Positions 16,823 to 25,469 of a stretch of 64,000 bases of DNA are shown here, one piece after another (the first letter of the stretch is position 1; each line of letters begins with the position of its first letter). The notes below the pieces were generated by a model. The model was not told the origin of the DNA. It did no database searches and saw only the letters and a program-made list of their open reading frames with translations. The translations under genes and the position numbers were made by a program. Origin of the DNA: Pseudomonas sp. NFR16 (GTDB taxonomy: Bacteria > Pseudomonadota > Gammaproteobacteria > Pseudomonadales > Pseudomonadaceae); assembly GCF_900108875.1 (NCBI RefSeq), contig NZ_FNYJ01000008.1:124001-188000 (forward strand). Direction: 5' to 3'.

Positions 16823-18781
16823 ATGCGCCTTCTACTGACCCTGTTATGCCTTGTGCTGCCGATGCTGGCGGGCGCCGTCGAGTTCGACGAAACCACGCGC
16901 ATGCTGTCGTTGGGGCGGGCGACGCAGGTGTTCGAGGACCCGACGGGCGCCGCCACGATCGAAGACGTCTCCTCGCCCGAAGGCGCCGCCCGGTTCCGCC
17001 CGCTGGACGCCGGCTCGCTCAATGCCGGGTATTCGCGCTCGACGTATTGGCTCAAGGTGCAACTGACTTATCGTCCGTCCAACCCGGTGGCGTCTGCCGA
17101 CTGGCTGCTGGAACTGGCGTATCCGCCGATGGACCACGCCGACCTGTACCTGGCGAATGACGAAGCCGCACCGAGCCTGACCTGGCAGACCGGAGACATG
17201 CTGCCGTTCTCCAGCCGACAGATAAAACAGAACAACTACCTGTTCGATCTCAACCTGAACGCCAATGAAAGCAAGACCGTCTATCTGCGCGTCTCCAGCC
17301 ATGGCTCGGTCCAGGCACCGCTCAATCTATGGGCCAGCCACGCTTACATCGAGGAGCAGCCGTCCCGGCTCTATGTGCTGGGAATGATCTACGGCGTGCT
17401 GGCGGTGATGCTGATTTACAACCTGTTCATTTACCTCAGCGTGCGCGACACCAGTTACCTTTATTACATCCTCTACATCACGTGTTTCGGCCTGTATCAG
17501 GTCTCGGTCAATGGCGCCGGGATTGAGTTTCTCTGGCCGGACAACCCTTGGTGGGCCAACACGTCCACGACCTTTCTGATCGCGGCAGCGATCCTCTTCG
17601 CCAGCCAGTTCGCCCGCAAATTTCTGCAGACGCCGACGCTGGGCGGCTGGCTCGATGTGCCCTTGCTGCTGATGATGGCCTGTGCCGCGCTGATCATGAC
17701 CCTGTCGCTGGCGCTTGATTACGGCATCGCTCTGCGCTTGATCACCGGGCTGGTGTTGTTGTTCACGCCGGTCATTCTGTTGATCGGCATCGTTGTCTGG
17801 CTCAAGGGGCGGCGGGTGGCGCGGTACTTTGTCTTCGCCTGGTCAGCCTTCCTCACGGGCGGAGTGATCAATGCGACGATGTTGCTGGGCAGTCTGCCGA
17901 ACAATTTCTGGACGATGTATGCCAGCCAGATCGGCTCGGTGGTCGAGGTGGCGCTGCTGTCGCTGGCGCTGGCGGACCGCATCAACACCATGCGCGATCG
18001 TCAGGCGCAGTTGATGGAGCAGTCGAGCCGGGATCTGGAAAAGCTCAATCAACAGTTGGCAGTCAGCAACCGCTTGAAGGATGAGTTTCTCGCCACGCTG
18101 ACTCACGAACTGCGCACGCCCATGAATGGCGTCATCGGCTCGCTCGAGCTGATGCAGATGGACGGCGCTCAAGGCGAGATCGAGCTTTACCGCCAGACCG
18201 CCGCCGACTCGGCGCAAAACATGATGGGCATCGTCAACGGCATCCTCACCTTGACCGAGCTGCAGGCCGGACGGGTCACGGTGCAGAACGAGGCGTTCAG
18301 CCTGCGCCATTTACTGTTTCAACTGCGCAGCACGTTCGAGCCGCTGGCGCGCAGCAAAGCGCTGACCCTGACCATCGAGCTGGATGAAGAATTGCCGGAC
18401 AGCCTTGAAGGCGACGCGCTCAAGCTGCGGCAGTGTCTGGAGTGTCTGCTGGACAATGCCATCAAGTTCACCAAAACCGGTTCGGTCCGGGTGCGTGTGA
18501 ACGCTCAGTTCGTCGACAGGCAGCGCACCCGGTTAATCATTGACGTGATCGATACCGGGATTGGTTTCAGCCGCCTGGACGATGAAACGCTGTACGCGAA
18601 TTTCTTTCAGGTCGATGGCTCGACAACGCGCGAATACGGCGGGCTGGGCATCGGTCTCGCCATTTGCCGACAATTGATCGAGCTGCAGGGCGGGCGCCTG
18701 AGTCATCAATCCGAGCTGGGTAACGGCAGTCAGTTCCGGATCAGCCTGGAAATTGAGCGGGCGACAGCGCCAGTGGGGTGA
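16823..18781 (+). CDS. ladS: LadS-type 7TMR-DISM sensor histidine kinase
   Basis: A 652-residue sensor. A signal peptide (1-18) leads to a periplasmic 7TMR-DISM extracellular domain (about 25-175). Seven membrane helices (about 185-390), a short coiled coil, a HisKA domain with the phospho-acceptor H428 in THELRTPMNG, and an HATPase domain (GGLGIGLAICRQLIELQGG) follow. In P. aeruginosa LadS feeds the Gac/Rsm cascade and promotes biofilm over virulence; its gene also lies beside thiD-thiE-hemL, supporting orthology. This protein ends after the kinase core, without the receiver domain of the 795-residue P. aeruginosa version. Confidence 0.85.
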   Translation: MRLLLTLLCLVLPMLAGAVEFDETTRMLSLGRATQVFEDPTGAATIEDVSSPEGAARFRPLDAGSLNAGYSRSTYWLKVQLTYRPSNPVASADWLLELAYPPMDHADLYLANDEAAPSLTWQTGDMLPFSSRQIKQNNYLFDLNLNANESKTVYLRVSSHGSVQAPLNLWASHAYIEEQPSRLYVLGMIYGVLAVMLIYNLFIYLSVRDTSYLYYILYITCFGLYQVSVNGAGIEFLWPDNPWWANTSTTFLIAAAILFASQFARKFLQTPTLGGWLDVPLLLMMACAALIMTLSLALDYGIALRLITGLVLLFTPVILLIGIVVWLKGRRVARYFVFAWSAFLTGGVINATMLLGSLPNNFWTMYASQIGSVVEVALLSLALADRINTMRDRQAQLMEQSSRDLEKLNQQLAVSNRLKDEFLATLTHELRTPMNGVIGSLELMQMDGAQGEIELYRQTAADSAQNMMGIVNGILTLTELQAGRVTVQNEAFSLRHLLFQLRSTFEPLARSKALTLTIELDEELPDSLEGDALKLRQCLECLLDNAIKFTKTGSVRVRVNAQFVDRQRTRLIIDVIDTGIGFSRLDDETLYANFFQVDGSTTREYGGLGIGLAICRQLIELQGGRLSHQSELGNGSQFRISLEIERATAPVG

Positions 18782-18928
18782 AGGCGCCCCGCAGGCTGTC
18801 ATCGGGAACGGCGAGCAAGGCAAAAGCGCCGTCATTTAGTCGGCTATGGCACTTTTTTCGTCATCAGGTGCGTGATTCACTGACGGTTGCCCGCGCTCGC
18901 TGCGCGTTCAACGGACCGGAGTCGCCTC

Positions 18929-20575
18929 ATGAATCTGCATCAGTTCGCCGAGACCCATGAAGTCACCAACCAGCCGCCTTCGCTCGATGGTGTCAACCTC
19001 TACCGGGTCGACCTGCCATTGCAGGAGTGGTCGCGGCGCTTCGGGGCCGGCTGGGCGCAGGCGAAGATCGATGCTTACGGCGCGTTGGCCGGGGGACCGC
19101 TCATGGCAGCGGGGTTTCTCGCCAATCAGAACAAACCGGTGTTCGCCAGCCATGACCGGTATGGTCATCGCATCGATCTGGTGGAGTTTCACCCGGCGTA
19201 TCACCAGTTGATGCAGACAGCCGTCGAGCACGGTCTTCCTTCGCTGCCCTGGACCGATCCGCGCGAAGGTGCGCATGTCGCCCGCGCATCGATGACGTAT
19301 CTGCACACGCAGGCCGAGGCCGGCAGCGGCTGCCCGTTGACCATGACCTTCGCCAGCGTACCGGCCTTGCGCTTGCAGCCGGAACTGGCCGAGGTCTGGC
19401 TGCCCAAGATCCTTGCCACCGAATACGACCCTCGCAACGTCGGCATCGCTCATAAGGCGGGCGCGACGATCGGCATGGCCATGACCGAGAAGCAGGGCGG
19501 CTCGGATGTACGCTCCAATACCACGCGCGCCTACCCGGTCGGCCAGCCGGGTCCTGGCCAGGCGTATGAACTGGTGGGCCACAAGTGGTTCTGCTCCGCG
19601 CCGATGTGCGACGGGTTTCTCACGCTTGCGCAGACGGACAAGGGGCTGACGTGCTTCCTGTTGCCACGTCATCGGCCGGACGATACGCGTAACGAGTTCT
19701 ACATTCAGCGGCTGAAAAACAAGCTCGGCAATTGGTCCAACGCGTCCAGCGAGGTGGAGTTCCGCGGCGCCCTGGCATGGATGGTCGGCGAAGAAGGGCG
19801 GGGCGTGCCGACGATCATCGAGATGGTCGCCATGACCCGTTTCGACTGCATGAACGGTTCCAGTGCACTGATGCGTCAGGCGCTGACCCAGGCGACGCAC
19901 CACTGCGCGCACCGCAGCGTGAGCGGCCGTCTGCTCAGCGAGCAGCCACTGATGCAGAACGTGCTGGCCGATCTGGCGCTGGAGAGCGAAGCGGCGCTGG
20001 CGCTGACCTTGCGCATGGGCCGTTCCCTTGAACGGCTGGATGATCCTCACGAGGCGCGCTTTGCCCGGCTGGTCACGGCTGTGGGCAAATATTGGATCTG
20101 CAAGCGCGCGCCCGCGATGATCAACGAAGCCGCTGAGTGCATGGGCGGCGCGGGGTACGTCGAAGACACCATCCTGCCACGGCTTTACCGGGAAGCCCCG
20201 GTCAACTCGACGTGGGAAGGTTCGGGCAACGTGCAGTGCCTGGATGTGCTGCGCGCACTGTCCAAGGAGCCGGGCGTGCTCGATGCGCTGTTTGATGAAC
20301 TGGGCGACGGTCATGGCGACCAACGACTGGCGGCGCACATCGATCGGCTGAAAGCGGCGTTTCAGGACACCAGCGACATTCAGTATCGCGCCCGGCAACT
20401 GACGGAGGATATTGCGGTGGGTTTGCAGGCGAAGCTGCTGCTTGAGGCCGGTCATTCGGCGGTCAGTGACGGTTTTATCGCCGGTCGTATCGAACAGCCG
20501 GGGCGGGTGTATGGCGCGCTGCCGCGAGGGGTGAATGTCGAGGCACTGGTGGCCAGATCGTCACCGCAGGTTTAG
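18929..20575 (+). CDS. Acyl-CoA dehydrogenase family protein (AidB-like)
   Basis: A 548-residue flavoprotein. The ATG at 18929 has GGAG at 18917-18920; an upstream in-frame start at 18887 lacks one. The AidB-like architecture is seen in PLTMTFASVPAL, the FAD-binding MAMTEKQGGSDVRSNTT, ELVGHKWFCSAPMCDGFL and CMGGAGYVEDTILPRLYRE followed by NSTWEGSGNVQCLDVLR. E. coli AidB is an alkylation-response protein that binds DNA and FAD; close homologues in pseudomonads are annotated only as acyl-CoA dehydrogenases. The substrate cannot be told from sequence. Confidence 0.85.
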   Translation: MNLHQFAETHEVTNQPPSLDGVNLYRVDLPLQEWSRRFGAGWAQAKIDAYGALAGGPLMAAGFLANQNKPVFASHDRYGHRIDLVEFHPAYHQLMQTAVEHGLPSLPWTDPREGAHVARASMTYLHTQAEAGSGCPLTMTFASVPALRLQPELAEVWLPKILATEYDPRNVGIAHKAGATIGMAMTEKQGGSDVRSNTTRAYPVGQPGPGQAYELVGHKWFCSAPMCDGFLTLAQTDKGLTCFLLPRHRPDDTRNEFYIQRLKNKLGNWSNASSEVEFRGALAWMVGEEGRGVPTIIEMVAMTRFDCMNGSSALMRQALTQATHHCAHRSVSGRLLSEQPLMQNVLADLALESEAALALTLRMGRSLERLDDPHEARFARLVTAVGKYWICKRAPAMINEAAECMGGAGYVEDTILPRLYREAPVNSTWEGSGNVQCLDVLRALSKEPGVLDALFDELGDGHGDQRLAAHIDRLKAAFQDTSDIQYRARQLTEDIAVGLQAKLLLEAGHSAVSDGFIAGRIEQPGRVYGALPRGVNVEALVARSSPQV

Positions 20576-20806
20576 CTGGGTGGACGCGGTCCCCGCGGGG
20601 GCAATCGGGGTTGCAACGGTCGCGAATGCAGTGTGTCTGGCACAGCGAGATCGCCAGGCTTTGCTGCCGGTTCCCGGCAGATCGTCGGCAAGCCAGAGTG
20701 CTACGGCCTCCGGCCAGAATCAAAAGCATGATTCGCTAAGCTTGTCGTGCCTTCCCTTGCCGTTGCAGGCAAGATGGTGCCTTGCAAGATCAGAAGGATG
20801 CGTATC

Positions 20807-22270
20807 GTGACCGAAGCTTTTATTGTCGTAGAAACCGCCGAGCAAGCCGTGGACCGGCTTGCCGAGCTGCACGCACGTGCAACCACCGCGCTGAGCCAGG
20901 CCCTCAAGCGCTACCTGAAAGACCGCGTTGAGCCCGACGCCGCTGAGCGTCTGCTGTTCCGCTACCCGGAATTGCGCCTGACCTATCACTGCCACGGCGA
21001 AGTGCCGCTCACCACCCGCGCTTATGCCAAGGTGCAGTTGCCCGGCACTTACAGCGTCACCGTCACGCACCCGGCCGCATTCCGTAAATACCTGATCGAA
21101 CAGCTCGTTCCGCTTATGAACGACTTCACCGTCACGGTCGAAGTGGGCGTCAGCGAGCAGAATATTCCCTATCCTTACGTGGTCGAGCAGGGCGACGAAC
21201 TGGCCGGCACCGGCGTGACCGCCGCCACGCTGGCACGGGTGTTTCCGAGCACTGACCTTTCGGCGGCGACCGATGGCATTGCCGACGGTCTGTACGACTG
21301 GGCCAATACCGATCCGCTGCCACTGGCGCTGTTCGATGCTGCACGCGTCGATTTCTCGCTGCGCCGTCTGGTGCATTACACCGGCAGCGACTGGCGTCAC
21401 GTTCAGCCCTGGATTCTGCTGACCAACTACCACCGCTACGTCGACCAGTTCATCGTTCATGGCCTGGAAAAACTGCGTGACGATCCGCGCTTCGTGAAGA
21501 TGGTTCTGCCGGGCAACGTTATCGTCGACAAGAGCATGGATCATGGCGAAGCTCAGGCCATCGTTTCCAGTGTGGTCTGGCATCGTTACCAGATGCCTGC
21601 CTACCATTTGATCGCCGAAGACGGTCACGGCGTGACCCTGGTGAACATCGGCGTCGGCCCGTCCAACGCCAAGAACATCACCGATCACCTGGCGGTGCTG
21701 CGCCCCCATTGCTGGCTGATGATCGGCCACTGCGGCGGACTGCGTCAGTCGCAAACCATCGGCGACTACGTACTGGCCCACGCTTACATGCGCCGCGACG
21801 GCATTCTGGACCGGGTGCTGCCGCCAAACATCCCGATTCCGGCCCTCGCTGAGGTGCAGCTGGCGTTGCAGGAGTCAGCCGCGCAGGTGACGGGCGAACG
21901 TGGCGACGACCTCAAGAAGCGTCTGCGCACCGGCACTGTGCTGACGTACGACGATCGCAACTGGGAATTGCGCTGGGCACAGGAACGACCGCTCATCAAC
22001 CTGTCCCGCGCCGTGGCGGTGGACATGGAAAGCGGCACGATCGCGGCCCAGGGCTATCGCCTGCGGGTCCCGTACGGAACGCTGCTTTGCGTTTCCGACA
22101 AACCGCTGCACAGCGAAATCAAGCTGCCGGGTTCGGCCAACGCCTTCTATGAGCGCGCCGTCACTCAGCACCTGAAGATCGGCATCGCCGCGCTGGACCT
22201 GATGCGCACTCAGCTCAACTCGCTGCACTCGCGCAAACTGCGCAGTTTCGACGAGCCGCCATTCCGCTGA
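20807..22270 (+). CDS. amn: AMP nucleosidase
   Basis: A 487-residue enzyme that splits AMP into adenine and ribose 5-phosphate, adjusting the adenylate pool. The N-terminal Amn-specific domain covers about 170 residues, and the C-terminal half is a purine-nucleoside-phosphorylase fold with NIGVGPSNAKNITDHLAVLRP, IGHCGGLR and the substrate-binding AVDMESGTIAAQGYR. I chose GTG at 20807 because AGAAGGA (20792-20798) is ideally spaced to it. The ATG at 20798 overlaps that Shine-Dalgarno, and a still earlier in-frame codon at 20747 looks unused. A terminator follows directly. Confidence 0.92.
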   Translation: MTEAFIVVETAEQAVDRLAELHARATTALSQALKRYLKDRVEPDAAERLLFRYPELRLTYHCHGEVPLTTRAYAKVQLPGTYSVTVTHPAAFRKYLIEQLVPLMNDFTVTVEVGVSEQNIPYPYVVEQGDELAGTGVTAATLARVFPSTDLSAATDGIADGLYDWANTDPLPLALFDAARVDFSLRRLVHYTGSDWRHVQPWILLTNYHRYVDQFIVHGLEKLRDDPRFVKMVLPGNVIVDKSMDHGEAQAIVSSVVWHRYQMPAYHLIAEDGHGVTLVNIGVGPSNAKNITDHLAVLRPHCWLMIGHCGGLRQSQTIGDYVLAHAYMRRDGILDRVLPPNIPIPALAEVQLALQESAAQVTGERGDDLKKRLRTGTVLTYDDRNWELRWAQERPLINLSRAVAVDMESGTIAAQGYRLRVPYGTLLCVSDKPLHSEIKLPGSANAFYERAVTQHLKIGIAALDLMRTQLNSLHSRKLRSFDEPPFR

Positions 22271-22284
22271 TGGTCATTCAGGAC

Positions 22285-22314
22285 AAGGGCCACTAAAGTG
22301 GCCCTTTGTATTTT
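22285..22314 (+). terminator. Intrinsic terminator of amn
   Basis: AAGGGCCAC at 22285-22293 and GTGGCCCTT at 22298-22306 form a perfect nine-pair stem with a TAAA loop. A T-rich run (TTGTATTTT) follows. It lies 15 bases after the amn stop and ends before the next gene at 22338. Confidence 0.85.
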
Positions 22315-22337
22315 CGCTTACGCCGTTTCGAGTCCCC

Positions 22338-22970
22338 ATGCCCCGCAATCAACGTCCCGTTCCCCGCCGCCCCGCGCCTGACCGCTCCGGCGCTCCTCGC
22401 CGCGTCGCGAAAGCGCCGCCTGCCGAGCCCCGCCTGATCCTGTTCAACAAACCGTTCGACGTACTGACCCAGTTCAGCGATGGCGAGGGCCGCGCGACGC
22501 TCAAGGATTTCATCGATATCCCCGGCATCTATCCAGCAGGTCGCCTTGACCGGGACAGCGAAGGCTTGTTGTTGCTGACCAATGACGGTCAGTTGCAGGC
22601 GCGCATCGCTGACCCGAAACACAAACTGGCGAAAACATATTGGGTGCAAGTGGAGGGCGAGCCCAGCGAGGAGCAACTGCACAATCTGCGCAGCGGCGTG
22701 GAATTGAACGACGGCCCGACGTTGCCGGCACAGGCGCGTCAACTGCAAGAACCCGAGCTGTGGCCGCGCAATCCGCCGGTGCGATTCCGCAAGAGCGTGC
22801 CGACCAGTTGGCTGGAGTTGATCATCAAGGAAGGCCGCAACCGACAGGTGCGCAGGATGACTGCAGCAGTCGGTCTGCCCACCTTGCGGCTTGTGCGTGT
22901 GCGCATCGGCGACTGGAGCATCGACGGGCTGGATCAGGGGCAGTGGCGAGAAGTGCCGGCGAAACTCTGA
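22338..22970 (+). CDS. rluE: RsuA-family 23S rRNA pseudouridine synthase (RluE-like)
   Basis: A 210-residue enzyme. The catalytic motif is AGRLDRDSEGLLLLTNDG, with the invariant aspartate in RLD. Downstream blocks KTYWVQVEG and EGRNRQVRRMTAAVGLPTLRLVR are typical of the RsuA/RluE branch. There is no N-terminal S4 domain; instead a basic, proline-rich tail of about 30 residues precedes the catalytic domain. This suits RluE, which modifies U2457 of 23S rRNA in E. coli, better than RluB or RluF. Target assignment is by family. Confidence 0.88.
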   Translation: MPRNQRPVPRRPAPDRSGAPRRVAKAPPAEPRLILFNKPFDVLTQFSDGEGRATLKDFIDIPGIYPAGRLDRDSEGLLLLTNDGQLQARIADPKHKLAKTYWVQVEGEPSEEQLHNLRSGVELNDGPTLPAQARQLQEPELWPRNPPVRFRKSVPTSWLELIIKEGRNRQVRRMTAAVGLPTLRLVRVRIGDWSIDGLDQGQWREVPAKL

Positions 22971-23099
22971 CCGACGCAGCGGGGGAGCCAGGCTTGCTCC
23001 TGCGCAGACGGCGGCTTCTCTACCGGCCGCGCGTTCCAAAGCTGCCCGGAACATGCTCGCTCCCGCAGTGTAGTTGCGGTCTGACGCTGCGGTCAGGCG

Positions 23100-23306
23100 C
23101 TAGCCGTGCTGCTCGAGATACGCAATCACCACGCTTTTGATCACGAACGCCAGCACGCCCAACCCCAGCACGCCGAACAGGATCATCGTGCCGAAGCGTC
23201 CAGCCCTGGATTTCTTCGCCAGGTCCCAGACGATGAAACACATGAAACCGATGAGGACCGTCACCAGGATGGTCATCATCCACTCTTCGAACACCTCGGG
23301 TTCCAT
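23100..23306 (-). CDS. DUF2788 small inner-membrane protein
   Basis: A 68-residue protein with two membrane helices (about 8-28 and 40-62) separated by a short basic loop (AKKSRAGRFG). The opening MEPEVFEEWMMTILVTVLIG matches the DUF2788 family found in pseudomonads and relatives. No function is known. It lies 23 bases downstream of the Lrp-family gene on the same strand, so the two may share a transcript. Confidence 0.85.
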   Translation of the reverse strand: MEPEVFEEWMMTILVTVLIGFMCFIVWDLAKKSRAGRFGTMILFGVLGLGVLAFVIKSVVIAYLEQHG

Positions 23307-23329
23307 CGTATATCTCCAGTGAATCGGGC

Positions 23330-23812
23330 CTACCCGCCGCGCAGGTGTACTAAGGGTAGCTCGGTGCTCGCCAGTACCTGATTGAGCACGAAACTGGAAC
23401 GCACGCTGGTGACCCCATCGATGCGGGTCAGATGCCCGAGCAGAAATTTCTGATAGTGATCCATGTCCGGCACCACGACCTTCAGCTGGTAATCAGCGTC
23501 GATTCCTGTGACCAGGCTGCATTCCAGCACCTGTGGCAGGTTGCGGATGTGCTGTTCGAAATTCTCGAATCGGTCGGGTGTGTGGCGGTCCATGCCGATC
23601 AGCACGTAAGCGGTCAGGCTCAGGCCCAGTTTCTTGCGATCCAGCAACGCCACCTGACGCTCGATGTAACCGTCGTCCTCCAACTGTTTCACGCGTCGTG
23701 AGCAGGGCGAAGGGGACAACCCGATGCGTTCGGCCAGCTCCTGATTGGAGATGCGCGCATCGCGCTGCAATTCGGCCAAAATACTCAAATCATATCTGTC
23801 GAGCTTGCTCAC
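23330..23812 (-). CDS. Lrp/AsnC family transcriptional regulator
   Basis: A 160-residue regulator. The N-terminal helix-turn-helix is clear (ISNQELAERIGLSPSPCSRRVKQLEDDGYIER), followed by an AsnC-type ligand domain (about 75-150) with the conserved LVTGIDADYQLKVVVPD. Lrp proteins respond to amino acids and often control adjacent operons. I chose GTG at 23812 (MSKLDRYDL) because AAAGG lies eight bases upstream; another GTG nine bases earlier overlaps that site. The target is unknown. An AATATT-centred stretch at 23892-23897 upstream could be its own operator. Confidence 0.9.
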   Translation of the reverse strand: MSKLDRYDLSILAELQRDARISNQELAERIGLSPSPCSRRVKQLEDDGYIERQVALLDRKKLGLSLTAYVLIGMDRHTPDRFENFEQHIRNLPQVLECSLVTGIDADYQLKVVVPDMDHYQKFLLGHLTRIDGVTSVRSSFVLNQVLASTELPLVHLRGG

Positions 23813-23939
23813 GATAAGCACCTTTATGAGATCGATTGCGCTGAATTATTCATCCGAAGTGAAAAATTGCGCAAGTGGTGTTTTCATCAGCAATATTCGC
23901 AATCCGCTGTCGCCCGGTCAGGCCTATTCTTTTAACCAG

Positions 23940-24126
23940 AATCACTGCCCGGACATAGCGTCCAGCGCGGCCCGCCGAATCAGGCCAGCCGCGGCCTCCA
24001 GCCCGACAGGGTTGACCAGGCCACCGGGCTGCGCAATGTCCAGAAGACGATGCGAGGTGAGCCGGCGTCAAAAGCGTCGAGCCAGGACGAAGTCTCCAAG
24101 AGAGGGCCAATGAGCCCTCTTTTTTT
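23940..24126 (+). ncRNA. Candidate small RNA ending at an orphan terminator
   Basis: The 500 bases between the Lrp-family gene and the gene at 24315 hold no convincing CDS, yet a strong plus-strand terminator lies at 24101-24126. No plus-strand gene lies upstream for it to serve: the nearest one ends at 22970 and the genes between are on the minus strand. A transcript starting somewhere after about 23870 is the simplest explanation. The GC-rich body has several self-complementary segments. No clear promoter or known family was recognised, so the start is a guess. A short arginine-rich frame (25 codons from ATG 24036) ends within the terminator loop but lacks a ribosome-binding site. Confidence 0.4.
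24101..24126 (+). terminator. Strong orphan intrinsic terminator
   Basis: AGAGGGC (24101-24107) and GCCCTCT (24114-24120) form a seven-pair GC-rich stem with a six-base loop. A run of seven T follows at 24120-24126. On the minus strand there is no T-tract, so it acts on plus-strand transcription, yet no plus-strand gene precedes it. Confidence 0.85.
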
Positions 24127-24314
24127 GTGCCTGCGATAACCGCCGAGGCTCAAATGCCTGCTCTTTGAGCGAGACGTGCCTGCGACGGCCTGGATCGACA
24201 GATTTCAGGCAAGCTCACGCCTACAGTTTCAGGCGGCACGCTGATAGAGTGCGGCGAACGGCGCACCCAGAATGCAGTCCTATCCACAGGTATCCGCGCC
24301 GCAGTGAGGAAAGC

Positions 24315-25439
24315 ATGAACATGCGCATCTGGCGTTTGACAGGTGTCAGTCTCTTGGCCTTGAGCATCAGTGCTCAGGCGCTGGCGGACGATAACAATCA
24401 ACAGCAACAGCAACAACGTCAGCAGCAACAGCGCGGGTTCGAGATGCAGCGTCAGCAGCAACAGAACCAGCAGCGTAGCTTCAACGAGGATTCACAGCGT
24501 CAGCAACAGCAGCGCCAGCAGCAGCGCCAGCAGGAGCAGTTGCAGCAGCAACGGCAGATCCAGCAGAACCAGCAAGAGCGCTTCGATCAACAGCGCCAGC
24601 AGCAGGATCGCGAACGCAATCAACAGCGTCAGGATCAACTGCAGCAACAACGCCAGCAACAGTTGCAGCAACAACAACGCCAGCAGCAACAGCAGTTGCA
24701 ACAGCGTCAACTTCAGGATCGTCAGAGCAATCTGCCCATCCAGAGCCGACCTGATACAGCGGTGCAGACTCAGGAACCGCGTCAGGGCTTCTACCGCGAC
24801 CTGCCGCGAGACAGCCCGTGGCGAGGCGGCGACCGTCGTCCCGATAACGGCAACTGGCAGGGCGGCAGACCGCCGGGTGGCCACAACGAGGGTTGGGGAT
24901 CCGGGCCGCGTTACCGCCCCGGTTACGAGATAGATCGCATCCCGGGCGGCTATTCACGCGTGCCCTATCACGGCAGCGACTACTTCTATTCAGGCGGCTA
25001 CTGGTATCGCCCGCAGGGCCCTCGCTACATTGTGGTCGCGCCGCCGCGGGGCGTTCGTGTGCGCTACCTGCCCGATTATGCGCAGCAGGTCTGGCTGGGC
25101 AGCGCGCTGTTTTTCCTGGCCGCAGGCACGTACTACACCTATGAGCAAAGCACTCAGGAGTACGTCGTGGCCGAGCCGCCGCAGAACGTCGAGCCGGTGT
25201 ATTCGCCTGAGCAGGCGCCGCAGCAGGGCGGTCCTTATGACGTGATCGCTTACCCGTCCAACGGCCAGACCCAGCAGCAAATCGAGCAGGATCGCTACGA
25301 TTGCTACCGCTACGCCGTGCAGCAGAGCAACTTCGATCCCGCTACGGCAACCTATCAGCCAGCGCCGGAAGTGCTCGGGCTGTACCGCCAGGCGATGGCG
25401 AGTTGTTACGCCGGACGTGGATACAGCGTTCAGCAGTAA
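24315..25439 (+). CDS. Secreted glutamine-rich protein with a C-terminal envelope domain
   Basis: A 374-residue protein. The ATG at 24315 has GAGGAA upstream and starts a clear signal peptide (LTGVSLLALSISAQALA). Residues about 25-145 are dominated by glutamine and arginine (runs of up to six Q), encoded by mixed CAG and CAA codons. A glycine- and arginine-rich linker follows. The C-terminal half, from about residue 200, has YRPGYEIDRIPGGYSRVPYHG, a hydrophobic segment (VWLGSALFFLAAGTYYTYE), and an ordered end with two cysteines (DCYRYA and SCYAGRG). It resembles the DUF6515 group of unknown function. The Q-rich part may be a coiled coil or an adhesive, amyloid-like region. Confidence 0.82.
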   Translation: MNMRIWRLTGVSLLALSISAQALADDNNQQQQQQRQQQQRGFEMQRQQQQNQQRSFNEDSQRQQQQRQQQRQQEQLQQQRQIQQNQQERFDQQRQQQDRERNQQRQDQLQQQRQQQLQQQQRQQQQQLQQRQLQDRQSNLPIQSRPDTAVQTQEPRQGFYRDLPRDSPWRGGDRRPDNGNWQGGRPPGGHNEGWGSGPRYRPGYEIDRIPGGYSRVPYHGSDYFYSGGYWYRPQGPRYIVVAPPRGVRVRYLPDYAQQVWLGSALFFLAAGTYYTYEQSTQEYVVAEPPQNVEPVYSPEQAPQQGGPYDVIAYPSNGQTQQQIEQDRYDCYRYAVQQSNFDPATATYQPAPEVLGLYRQAMASCYAGRGYSVQQ

Positions 25440-25469
25440 GCACGCCTGATGATGTGAAGCGGACCGGCA

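Noticed and set aside
23940..24110. Identification of the candidate RNA as an RsmX/Y/Z, 6S, RNase P or SRP RNA
   Set aside because: It lacks repeated GGA loops and the conserved cores of these RNAs.
24036..24113. 25-codon arginine-rich peptide ending in the orphan terminator
   Set aside because: No Shine-Dalgarno before its ATG, and the composition can arise from the GC-rich RNA itself. Kept only as a remark in the small-RNA candidate.
24492..24957. Leucine-rich and alanine-rich minus-strand frames opposite the Q-rich gene
   Set aside because: They are reverse readings of the CAG/CAA repeats and have no start signal or family. The plus-strand reading has a signal peptide and a Shine-Dalgarno.
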